DNA from: Aporrectodea caliginosa
Taxonomy: Eukaryota > Annelida > Clitellata > Crassiclitellata > Lumbricidae
Assembly: GCA_020284085.1 (NCBI GenBank)
Contig: JACEVL010000837.1
Location: forward strand, 256,001-320,000
Direction: 5' to 3'
DNA length: 64,000 bases
In this document: positions 41,890-53,400 of the stretch, piece after piece
Layout: each line of letters starts with the position of its first letter
How positions within the stretch are numbered: the first letter of the stretch is position 1
Notes under the pieces: generated by a model
Told to the model about the DNA's origin: nothing
Seen by the model: only the letters and a program-made list of their open reading frames with translations
Database searches by the model: none
Translations under genes and position numbers: made by a program

Positions 41890-42135
41890 GGGTCATTTCA
41901 GATATTTATATAGCGTCCCCCTTCAAGATTTCTACTCAGAGGCGCTCCCGACTACAGCGCAAGGGCACTGAATCGGAGTTTCACGCCGAAGCGCATGAGC
42001 AATTGCGAATGAGTGAAGGACTTGCATAGGGGCCGCAGTGGGACGGCTTGAGGTGATTGATACATGCAACTCTGGCCACTGGGCTCCGGCTGCAAGGCTA
42101 CCGAAAATACCCCTACACCACGGCGATACCCCCAC
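41890..42135 (-). mobile_element. tRNA-derived SINE, single-head type
   Basis: Complement of TATAGCGTCCCCCTTCAAGA, CAGAGGCGCTCCCGACTACA and TACCCCTACACCACGGCG; decayed relative of the 26618 copy. It lies about 700 bp downstream of gene 2. Confidence 0.7.
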
Positions 42136-42828
42136 GATGCATGCAAGCAAGAACTTACGGCTGGAGTTCGATAGGCCCTATCTTGACGTTGAGGTTTCTT
42201 TACAGCTATTCATAGGCCTAGTCTTCATTCACAGGCCTACTATTTGTCAGCGGCAGTAGCTATGCATGGCTTCTCAACTTTCAACTCTCTGTCTAATTAG
42301 ACCAGTTTTAAAGAAAATAATTATAGACCTATATCGATAGTGATATTCATAATTTTTTACTTTTTGGCAGAAAAAGCTGCACACATTATGGTTCTGCCAT
42401 TCTGTCATCCAGCCTTGGCACCAATAGACCAGGTTCACGGCATCCTTGGGTGTCGCGGCACCCAGGTTGGGGAGCACGAGATTAAAGCCTACGGTGACTT
42501 ATGGCAAGGTAAAGTACGGTAAAGCAATCGCTAATCAATCATCGAATGTATTTTCAATAAGAATTCCCATAGGCGTTGTTCTGGGATAAAAGTATAATTC
42601 GGTTGCGAGATAAAAATGATAACAGTAACTAACTGGATCAGTAGGCCTATATGATTTGATATTGACTCAAATTAATATTTAAGCTTAGGCCTGATAGTAG
42701 GCTAACTGAAAGAATTATGTTCCATAGAATAATTCAGAACGATGTCTTTCTGCAAGAGGTGTGACGTAATAGTCTTGTTGGAAGATTTCTGTACATAACC
42801 GCGTTCATGCTAAGACTCGCAACGTCTC

Positions 42829-43014
42829 TTAATTAACGTCTATAATTAACCGCAATTCAGTTAAAATGAACAACTTATTAGACTTTCTGGACAGCTTTTC
42901 CACTGAAAAGACGAAAATGTCGACGAAGAATTCGAAGAATTCGATGAAAGTCATGAACACAAATCCCAACCACAAACCAACGACGCCTCCAATGTCGGAG
43001 ATGAGGTTTACCAG
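42829..43014 (-). CDS. Gene 2 exon 13: TM2 and C terminus
   Basis: 186 nt with stop at 42831-42829. Encodes LVNLISDIGGVVGLWLGFVF then MTFIEFFEFFVDIF and a tail of about 26 residues, longer than gene 1. The filter is GFV. Confidence 0.92.
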   Translation of the reverse strand: MVNLISDIGGVVGLWLGFVFMTFIEFFEFFVDIFVFSVEKLSRKSNKLFILTELRLIIDVN

Positions 43015-46000
43015 CTGAAACAAACGATTAACAAGTCTCAAGTTTTTAAGTTAACAGGCAGTTGTGAAAGGTAACTTAACGCAGGGTAAGGTATATTTTC
43101 AAGTAACATAAGATACAGTAAGGTAAGGTACGACAAATATTAATTAAGGTAAGACGACAGGCAAACATTAATTAAAGCAAGCCAATGCAAGGCAAAAGGG
43201 TAGAATCAGGTCTGCAGGTATGTTAATTAAAGGTAAGAGATTAAAGATTATATACCAATGTAAGATTGGGTAAAGTAAGTTGAGGTAAAGGAAGGTGGCA
43301 AGATGAGGCAAAGTAAGGTAGGGTAAGGTAATGCAAGTGTCATGTAAGGTTCTAATCACTCATTTCTTTTACGCCAAGAAGTCCTCACGGACATGCTCAG
43401 TCCGAGTTTCTGAAGCCAGTGCAAAGGTCAGGTTTTGACCAGTGATTCAGAAGAGTCATTAAAGCCATAGTCCTTCTCTGATTCACATGGGGAAATTATA
43501 ACATGATTGGCTCTATAAAGAGTAGACAAACCCACATGGCATAACATAACATGACATAACATAACATGACATGACATAACATAACATGACATGATTATAA
43601 CGACATAACATAACATGACATGATATAACATGACAAGATATAACATGGCATAACATAACACAACACGACATGATATAACATAACATAACATGACATAGCA
43701 TTGCATTTACATAGCATTGCATTAGACAGCATAACGTAGCATTACATAGCATAGCTTTGCTTAGTAATAGCGTGTTTCAATAAAGAATATTATTATTAAG
43801 CATAAGAGCAGGCTTGATTCAGTGATAGTCCCTGCAGTCATGGTTCCTTCCATAAACTCATAAGGGACAATATCAATTGTGAATACATGGATAATCCGTC
43901 TTCTATTATAAAGTGCAAACGAAGTCTATACCGGATATTCCGGATTCTCCACCATATCTTTGCGAGTCAACGAAGAGTAGTAGACGTTAAACTTTAGAAG
44001 GTTCTCTTTTATAGTTCTGTCGTCCATATCGTAGAATCTCGTACCAAGTCTCGACTTCAGTTTCCGTAGAACAGCCGCCTAAGTGATAAAACATGGACTC
44101 AACAGGTAAGCAAAGGCAAACTGTCACACAAAAAGGTAAAGTAAACCTCCTAGCAAAGGTGAGGTAAGATACGATTGGGTGAAGCAAAGTGAGGTAAGAT
44201 TGGGTAAAGTCAGGTAGGAAAAGGCAATTCATGATATGGTAAAGGCAAGGGAAGGTATGACAAAGTTTGTCCTTATCTTGTCTTAGTAATAATAGCTCCT
44301 TTAGTGCAGATCATCCTCAGAACTTCCAACCACCAATTGCAAAATGGATTATTTTGAGCATGCTATTTTATAGGTCTATGTCAAAGCAACAGCGATGAAA
44401 GTTTGTCATAATGTCAATTCAACCTGAGACTCGTTTAGTAAAATTTCCATTTCTTGTGCAATCTCTACTCACCTTTGACGATCTAGAAGGCCACTCCGCC
44501 AGCGACATTTTGAGTTGTCGCAGATCAATGAACACGTCACTGAAACCAGTTAAACAAAAACCAAGCGGTGAACAAACTAGTATGGTATTTTTGTAGTATA
44601 GTATTGTATGTTACAGGACAAGAAGATAAGAGATGAGATGAGATGAAGCGACAGGTAGATAAGAGATCATATCAGATTACAAACATGATATAGCACAACA
44701 TAGCATAACATCATAGCATAAGCATAATATAGCATAGCATGATATAACGTGAGTATACCATAACGTAGCATAATATCATATAAACTAACAGATCCTAACA
44801 GAATCTAGCACAACCTAGCCTAGCATGTTTTAACATAACATATTAACGTAACATAGCATGGCAAAACATAACATAGCGGAACATAACATAACGTAACATG
44901 GTACAACATAACGTGACATAACATTACGTAACATGGCATAGCATAACGTAGCATAACGTGACATAACATAACATAGCGTAGCATAACATAATATAGCATA
45001 ATTGCTTGCACATGTAATGTAATATAACATGTGCCCCCAGCAGTGTGGTGTAAGGTCTATATAATTCTATATGGTAAGCTTTCTTCTCACTTACCCCATC
45101 GAAGATTAACTCCCCAACGCATTTCGTTCCTGTCCACAGGTCTTAGCCCAACCCAAATGACAACCACGTATCTCGAACATCATCTACGTGCAGGGTAATT
45201 AAGGGAAATGGCAGCGCTGACAGAAGCAATGAGATACATGTAAGTTTAAGATTAGATAGGCGGCTTACTTGCATCTATTTGGACAATCACACGTCAGTTC
45301 ATTGTTTGATAATCTCTTAGTCACCGAATACCTGCAATCATCTGCAATCAACCACAGGTCATTTATAACAATACTAACAACCATAATGACAATAATAAGC
45401 AATAATAATTAAACTAAATTCACAATTCGGTTCCTAATTGCTTCTTTGTACGAAGCTTCTATAAATGGGGATTTTTCTGTAATAATGTGACTGAAGCGGT
45501 AGAAGTCTCGCCTTGGGTGAGGTTGGCTGACGAGCAGACTGGAACACGAACGTAGTCGAAGGCTGCTCCAAGCGATGGAAGATACGGATCAGAACACCGA
45601 CACAGTTGAATGACCATTCGCTGGTAGCAGGTCTTCTGACAACCCTACAAAGCACGTAATATGAAATAAAATAAACAAAGCAGAAACCTAGCTTAACATA
45701 ATATGAACTAGTACAACACAACATAACATAGCTTAACATAGCAAAGCATAACATAACAAAACATTACATTACATGGCATAATATAACATACCGCAACATC
45801 CCGTAACATGATATACCATAAAATAAATAGCATAACGTAAATAGCATAGCGTAGCATACCATAACATAACATACCATAACATAACATACCATAACATGAC
45901 ATAACATGGCATAACATGGCATTCCATGACATAGAATAACATCGCAAAACATAATAAAGCATGGCCTAACAAGGCACAACAAACATAGTCAACCACAGCC

Positions 46001-47450
46001 TAGCATAACATAATCAGTGTGCCTGTGGATCTTACGGAGACGGAATACTGGACGGGCAGAATCTCGGAGAAGACGCTGCGCTGGATGTCAACGTCCTGAA
46101 CGTCGCAGTCTCCGTATGGATACGGCTGTCGTTCGACTGTCGACTTCAACACACAAGACAAACATCTCTTCAGCAAAGACAACCACATCTTCAGCAAAGA
46201 CATTTATATTACGGATGATTTACGCAGGCATTTAATGCCAGGATAGATAGCACACCAAACTTTTATGACATGTTAGGTTCGCCCAATACATAAATGTCTT
46301 CAGCTTGTAAACCAAAATGCGGTTAGCAATTGGTATGATAAAGGATATACTTACTTATTACTTACTTACTTAAAGACAACAACATTTTTTTCAAAGACAA
46401 CCACATCTTCAGCAAAGACAACCACATCTTCAGCAAAGACAACCACATCTTCAGCAAAGACAACCACATCTTCAACATAGACAACCACATCTTTGGCAAA
46501 TACAACATTACTGCATTTGCAACAAAGACAACCGCATCTTCACAATACAGTGTAATACACCATAGGACGTTAGATTGTACTACTTGAAAGCTGGCCAACC
46601 ATTCGTCGTGTACTTCAGGCATGCCTGAAAACTGGTCTATGCAGGGAGATGATTCAATTCTCAGAGCAACAAACTTTCTATGAGGATTTAAACTCTGGAA
46701 ACACTTGCTGAGAACATTCCTCTTGGGGAAATCCCGTCGTGATTCCTCCTCTCATCATTTTCCCTCATGTCATTCCAATTCTAAACGCTATCAAGCTTTG
46801 TCGTCTGTCTGTATAATACCTGTACAGTTATAAATATCTGGTAGTCCTTCCCAAAGATGTAGTTATCTTTGTTGAAAATATGATTGTCTTTCCTGAAGAT
46901 GTGGTTTTCTTTGATGAAGATTATGGTTGTCTTTTTCAAAGATTTGGGTGTAATCTGACTGTTCAATGTTGGAAGCTGCGTTCTTGTCAGCTTGTTCAAG
47001 TGAATAAACGAAAATTGACTTGATTGATTATCTGACCCTTGACCCTCAAACCAAACCTGACCTTGCCTGACTAATCAATTTTGTTCTGGCTGAGCTAATG
47101 TGAGTTAAATAGTTCCTGCGGCTTAGTCTTTGTTTGGGCGCTATATAAATCTCGAGATTACGATCTTTGTAATGTGGTCTCACCTGGGTCACCCCGATGA
47201 ACGTTTGCTGTCCGGGACTAACTGTTAGTCCTTCGTCCTCTGGGAAGGCCAGGTGGTTCTGAGGCAGGACAACCACACGTATCCCGGCTACATCTCCAGC
47301 CTCTGGCAGGTACTCATTCTGATGAATATCCGCAATGATGCTTAACCCTACAACCCATAATATATAATAATAATAGCAGTAGCAGTAGTAGTAGCAGTTG
47401 TAGTAGTAGTAGTCTTCGTCGTCAGTAGTAGTAGTAGTAGTAGCAGTAGT

Positions 47451-47491
<41 letters not shown>

Positions 47492-50400
47492 ATGTAGTGA
47501 TAACAGCAGCACCAACATCAGCAGTAGTAGTAGCAACAGCAGTAGTAAAAAGAAAAAGAGGAATAAGAAGCAGAAGAGAACAAAATGGTATAGAAGAATA
47601 AAAAGAAGAATAGGAAGAAGAAGTAGAAGAAGAAAGTTATTAATAAAATATTTATATCACTCTTGCTCATTAATTCACCTCAAAGCGCGGATAGTTGGGA
47701 AAATATGTGTACATATTACATGTAATTATAGTCAACATATACATGTGCACACACACACAATCGCGCACACGCACACACACAAAGTCCATTCATTAATAAG
47801 AATTGGTCAGTAAGCCTATACCATGTCTTCGTCCAGTCTTCGTTGCCCAATAGATATCGTTAGACTGGTTCCAACCGGAGTTGAATACGTAGCAATTGCC
47901 ATACACGGGACTGTGAAAGGCAGAGAAGTCCCTGAAATATCACAGTTAACAAGAGAAATAATAGTCATCATCGCCATCATCATCATCATCACCACCATCA
48001 TCATCATCATTCATCATCATTCATCATCATCATCATCGTCATCATCATCATCATCATCATCATCATGACCATCATCATCGTTATCATCATGAATCTTTCG
48101 AAAAAGCTTCAAAACAATTTTATTCGATGGTGGCTTTGTGTTTTCAGGCCGGGAACGCCTCCAAGAAGTTTCTCTTCAATCGGTGCTTTATAAATTCATG
48201 ACTCTAATTCTGAGTCACAATTAAAAGACAATACAACATGATTCACAAGGAAAACAGATCAAAAGTAGAAGAATAGCAGAGCTTGCGAGCGAAGTCTGAC
48301 CTGGTCATGTCGCATGGTATTCCGTCGTAGTGACAATCTAAGATGAGGTCTTCGATGGAGTACCCAAGCGCGGCCTTCTCAGTGTCTGGCATCGCGGCAA
48401 GGACCTCCGTCAGTCGTTCCTGCCTCTGGAATTCTTTCCGAAGAGTCAGCCGTTCGGGGAAGCGACTACCGTTCAGAGGCTTCGGGGCTACGAAGGTTCC
48501 CTTCACGGTGGAAAGGACTTTCCTGGTCGATGGTGCAGAATTCGAGGCACAACTGGCTGCGGTTTTGAGATTTTCGCCAACGCAACGTTGACACGAATTA
48601 GGTGGATAATTATCAGAGCAGCAGCTGCAGCAGCATTTTGTTTTGGGATGACCTGATACAGAGGCTGGAGTTGTCGTTTTTGGAGTTTGTGAGGATCGAA
48701 GAAAAGCTGTTGTTGAGTTGCGCTGTGGAAGCCTTGTCGTATGTCTAGAAGTGGTACCAGAAGAGGGGTAGCTATGGTTAGTGATTGCGAGATGTTTCGG
48801 GGATGTGGAATCGCTGGTGGAAGATGTAGCTGAGGCAAGTAATGTAGTGGAGGCTCTGTGGACTGATGAATGATGCGGTGGAGAGGAAGTGCCAAGGTGT
48901 TTGGGAAGGGAAGTAGTCTGAGCAGAGGTGAATGTAGAGTAGGTAACCGAATTGTTTGCAGAAGAAGAAGAAGGAAAGGGTGGGTTTGATGGAGAGGAAG
49001 AAGGAGAAAAGGAGGAAGAAAATGTGGAAGCAAAACTCCGGGTAGAGGACATGGAAAATAAAGGAGAAGAAGAAGAAGACGAAGAAGACGATGATGATGA
49101 AACAGAAGATGAAAATGAATATGGAGATGAAGACAAAGACTGGGATGGAGAAGAAGATGTACCTGGAGATGAAGATGAATATGGATAAGAAGACAAAGAT
49201 TGACCTGAAGATGGACGTGGAGATGAAGATGAATATGGAGATGAAGATCGAGGTACAGATGGAGAAAAGGAAAGACCTGGCGATGAAGATGAATGTGAAG
49301 ACGAAGATAAAGATGGGGATGGAGAAGAAGGTGAACCTGGAGATGAAGGTGAATATTTAGATGAAGGTAAAGATGGGGATGGAGAAGAAGATGAACTTGG
49401 AGATGAAGATGAATATTTAGATGAAGATAGAGATGGGGATGGAGATGGAGAAGAAGATGAATCTGGATACGAAGGTGAATATTTAGATGAAGATAAAGAT
49501 GGGGATGGAGAAGAAGATGAACCTGGAGATGAAGATGAATATGGAAATGAAGATAGAGATGGGGATGGAGAAGAAGATGAATCTGGATACGAAGGTGAAT
49601 ATTTAGATGAAGATAAAGATGGGGATGGAGAAGAAGATGAATCTGAAGATGAAGGTGAATATTTAGATAAAGATGGGGATGGAGAAGAAGATGAACCTGG
49701 AGATGTAGATGAATATGGAAATGAAGATAGAGATGGGGATGGAGGAGAAGATGAATCTGGAGACGAAGGTGAATACTTAGATGAAGATAAAGATTGGGAT
49801 GGAGAAGAAGATGAATTTGGAGACGAAGATGAATATGGAAATGGAGATAGAGATGGGGATGGAGAAGAAGATGAATCTGGAGACGAAGGTGAATACTTAG
49901 ATGAAGATAAAGATGGGGATGGAGAAGAAGATGAATTTGGAGATGAAGATGAATATGGAAATGGAGATAGAGATGGGGATGGAGAAGAAGATGAATCTGG
50001 AGACGAAGGTGAATATTTAGATGAAGATAAAGATGGGGATGCAGAAGAAGATGAAAATGGAGATGAAGTTGGAGAAGAAGGAGATAGTCCTGAAGATGAA
50101 GGTGAATATGGAGATGAAGATGAATATGAGGATGGATGTGAAGATGGACCTGCAGATGAGGATGAAAACAGAGATGAAGATAAAGATGGGGATGTAGATG
50201 AAGATGACGATGGAGATGGGGAAGAGGATGAAAGAGGCAACTCAGAAGTTGCTGATAATCTGGAACTCGTTTTCTCCGTTGTCCAAGCATCAGGCAGTGA
50301 TGTTGAAAACTCCATCTCCGTTGTCTCAGTACCGGTGAAGATCTCAGTAGAAATATCTTCTACGGCAGTCAGAGTATCATTCCCGAAATTTTGATCTAAA

Positions 50401-53400
50401 ACTGCCAGAAACAGCACCATTCGTATTCACGATTCTAATAGTAACTGTTTACATTTAACGATCGCAAATTAGTACTGGAAAACACAGGCCAATGATTTCT
50501 GTTCGTGTTTTACCAGTAGTTAAATTCAGCCGGATCTCGCCGGATTTGAGATCCTTCACCTATAGAGATCCACACCTAAATGTGCTTTTGTCACAATAAT
50601 CGACGATATGATTCTTGTTTCATACATTTGCATACATGTATACGCATACAAGAGATTATCTAATCATACCCGATTTTCTGCAGATGTACTGAAATTTTTT
50701 CGCGCACTGCTGATCGTCGAATGCTCCAGGTGACGTCAGACTGATGCAGCACGACGTTATGTCTGGATTGGCAGGAGCCCAGTTCCTGTAGGATGACGTG
50801 TCGCCATCTAGCCAGTATGTTGATGCATTGACTTTGCACTGGCTTTTACGCAGTCCTATCCAGTAGTTGGTGGTAAAGCTGAGTAAAGTAAGAAAAAGTA
50901 AAGTATGAGAAAGTAAAGCAAGAACAAGTTAAATAGGAAAAAGTAAAGTAAGAAAAGTTAAGATGAAAAGAGTACAGTAAGGGAAGGTAAAGTTGGTAAA
51001 GTAAAGTAGGAAAAGTATTATAATAAAAAGTAGGGTGTGATTTGTGGTAGAACAGAGTCTCGAGTCCCATAGTGAACGTAGGGAAGTAGTTTATTAATTT
51101 TTAAAGTGGAACTTATAGGGAAGTCGCTTATTTCCTTTTGGAACGCAGGGAAGTCGCTTAGTTCCTATAGTCGAACGTGGGGAAGTCGGTCATTTCGTTT
51201 TCTTCGGGCTCTGAGCTGGCAGTGGACGAGTTCCAAGGTCTTTAACACAAGGCCAGTGCATCGCAGAACTTGCCAATTGCTCATCAGCCAGCGCAAGTAC
51301 CAAATTCTAATGTTTCGTCCCAGAGGCCCGTGTTCGCAAACAACTTGTAGTTTACTGTATTGACTGTATTCTACTGATGACATCGTATGGTATTTTGAGG
51401 GATTTCTAAAATACGCTCTGTACAAGTCCAGATACATATTCTGTCGTATTATAGTGTAATGCATTATAATGTATTGCATTGCATTGTATCCTATCGTATT
51501 GTTTTGTTAGCGCCTACTCACTGAGGAAATTCCTATACTGAGCGAACGAGTCACCACTCACTCAACGATGCTGACAATGAAGTCCATTTCGAGTTGATTC
51601 GCGATCGTGACCAGTTGCGCCGACATAGCAGTACACTTTTTTGTGGCTTTCGATTGCTCTTCCAGAGACGTACTTGGCTCCGATGAAACGTAGTAGCAGT
51701 AGACATCGTTGAAATACCATCCGGTGCTATTTGGACAATTACCTAAAGCAAACCATATCATACATGTATATGAGTATCAAAATATTCAGCTCCTATGTGA
51801 GCTTGTAAGAGGCGCTTTCTTTATTTAATTTACATCTTTAATTGCGCTGACAGAGCAATGCACTTATTCTCGGCTTCCGTTTGCTCTACGAGAGATGCAT
51901 TTGTCTCCGATGAAACGTAGTAGCAGTAGACATCGTTGAAATACCATCCGGTGCTATTTGGACAATTACCTATAGCAAACCATGTCTTTTTGAGTATCAA
52001 GATATTGAGCTCTTATGTTAGCTTTACGAAGCGCTTTATTTATTTAATTTACATCTTTAATTACTAATTACTCCTTCGATGTATTTTAACTATGTTCAAA
52101 GCTGTATGACATATTGTGCGTTTGCAAGTGGAGTAATAAAGTAATAAAGAATATACTTGCTTACTTTATTAAGCACTGGATGCATAGTAACTGTAGCCTG
52201 CAGGCATGCCTGTATTTCCTATGATTTCTACACTAGAAACGCATACCAGTGGTCATTCTTTTCTTCCGGCTCTTCGCACTAATTGCCTTGTTGCCAATGT
52301 TGTTGCTCGCTCTTTTCTTCCTGCTGGTTAGAGGACGAATTTCGTTGTTTTTGTTGTCGATGGCTCGGTTGTTCAAAACACTGGCTCTTTTGTCTCTGTT
52401 GCCGACGGTTGTTTCCTCTTTGTTGCCTAAACGAATGGATTTGTTGCTAGTGTTGTCGATAGTTTTTGATCTCATGTTGCTCGAAAGAATGGCTACGTTG
52501 TTGTCGTTGCCTTCGTCTCTTTTCCTCCTTCCCTTGGCTTTGTTGTTGTTGTTGTTGTTGGTTGTTGGTTGTCATGGCTGACTTCTTGACTGGACTCATG
52601 TTGCAGATGGTCACTGATGGAAAGACGAGTTGCTGTTCCTGTAGAATTGAGATGCTGACTGAGACATCGTAGCGTAAGTATTCAACAATCAGTCCACGTA
52701 CGTTGAACACCAATCCACACAGCATCAACGCGATCGCCAACGCCCAGAAACACTTCTTCGTTATACCTACATATGCACCAACGATTAAAGCAGTTTGATT
52801 AAAGTAGATTGATAAGTTAAAGTAGCCTGATTTTAAATCGGTGGTAGTGCAAGTTTAGAAGAGAATCTGTATACTGGGAGCGAGCTCAGGACATTCTCGG
52901 ATGCGGAAAAACGAATATGAATTTGGTTTTTGCAGGATAACCAAACGCCATCCGAAGTTTCTTCAGGAAAATTGTGTCATCCTTTGCTTTCACAGTTATT
53001 AGGTGTCTTGAAAAAGCAGGTAGATTATTTCTTCAAAAACATATGCATCGAATTTAACAAATGAAAGTGTCAGAAATATAATATTAATTTAGTTAATGGT
53101 TTTGGTTTGTCTGCAAATGACAACATAGTCTATCTTATGTAAGATCACAGGTGCACAACGTTTACGCTTCCAGAGAAGCATTAGTTTGTGTTGTCTCCCA
53201 GTCTGTTTGGGAAGAAGTTTTGTATTTTTGTTCTAGTCTTTGCTTAGTTTGTCTATTCTGCATTGTGCGAAATAAGGTATATATATATATATATTATTTA
53301 AAAATACAGAAATGCTCAACTTTAGGTCAGAAAGTCCTACCCTTGGCTTTGCTGAAATTCAGAACACCATGAACTGTTGTGTGTTCCGCCATAGCAGAGC

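Larger units (their letters stand above)
38831..42828. other. Intergenic region between gene 2 and gene 1
   Basis: Contains SINE copies (39255-39410, 39655-39890, 40120-40405, 41890-42135), a LINE piece (39895-40075), a (CTG)n run at 40745-40812 and a TE tail at 41590-41625 (GGCGCTATATAAATGCTCTA). No promoter element could be assigned to gene 1 and no gene was recognised. Confidence 0.6.

Noticed and set aside
45060..45120. A possible exon 11 of gene 2 (ERN..RWGVNLRW frame with GTAAGT donor)
   Set aside because: It lacks the S.A.WP strand and ends in the wrong phase; 44539-44473 has the right motif, length and phase.
48503..50290. 595-residue frame rich in His and Leu
   Set aside because: It is another register of the 60-bp Ser/Pro repeat of gene 2 exon 5; the Ser/Pro frame continues into the conserved ENaC finger.
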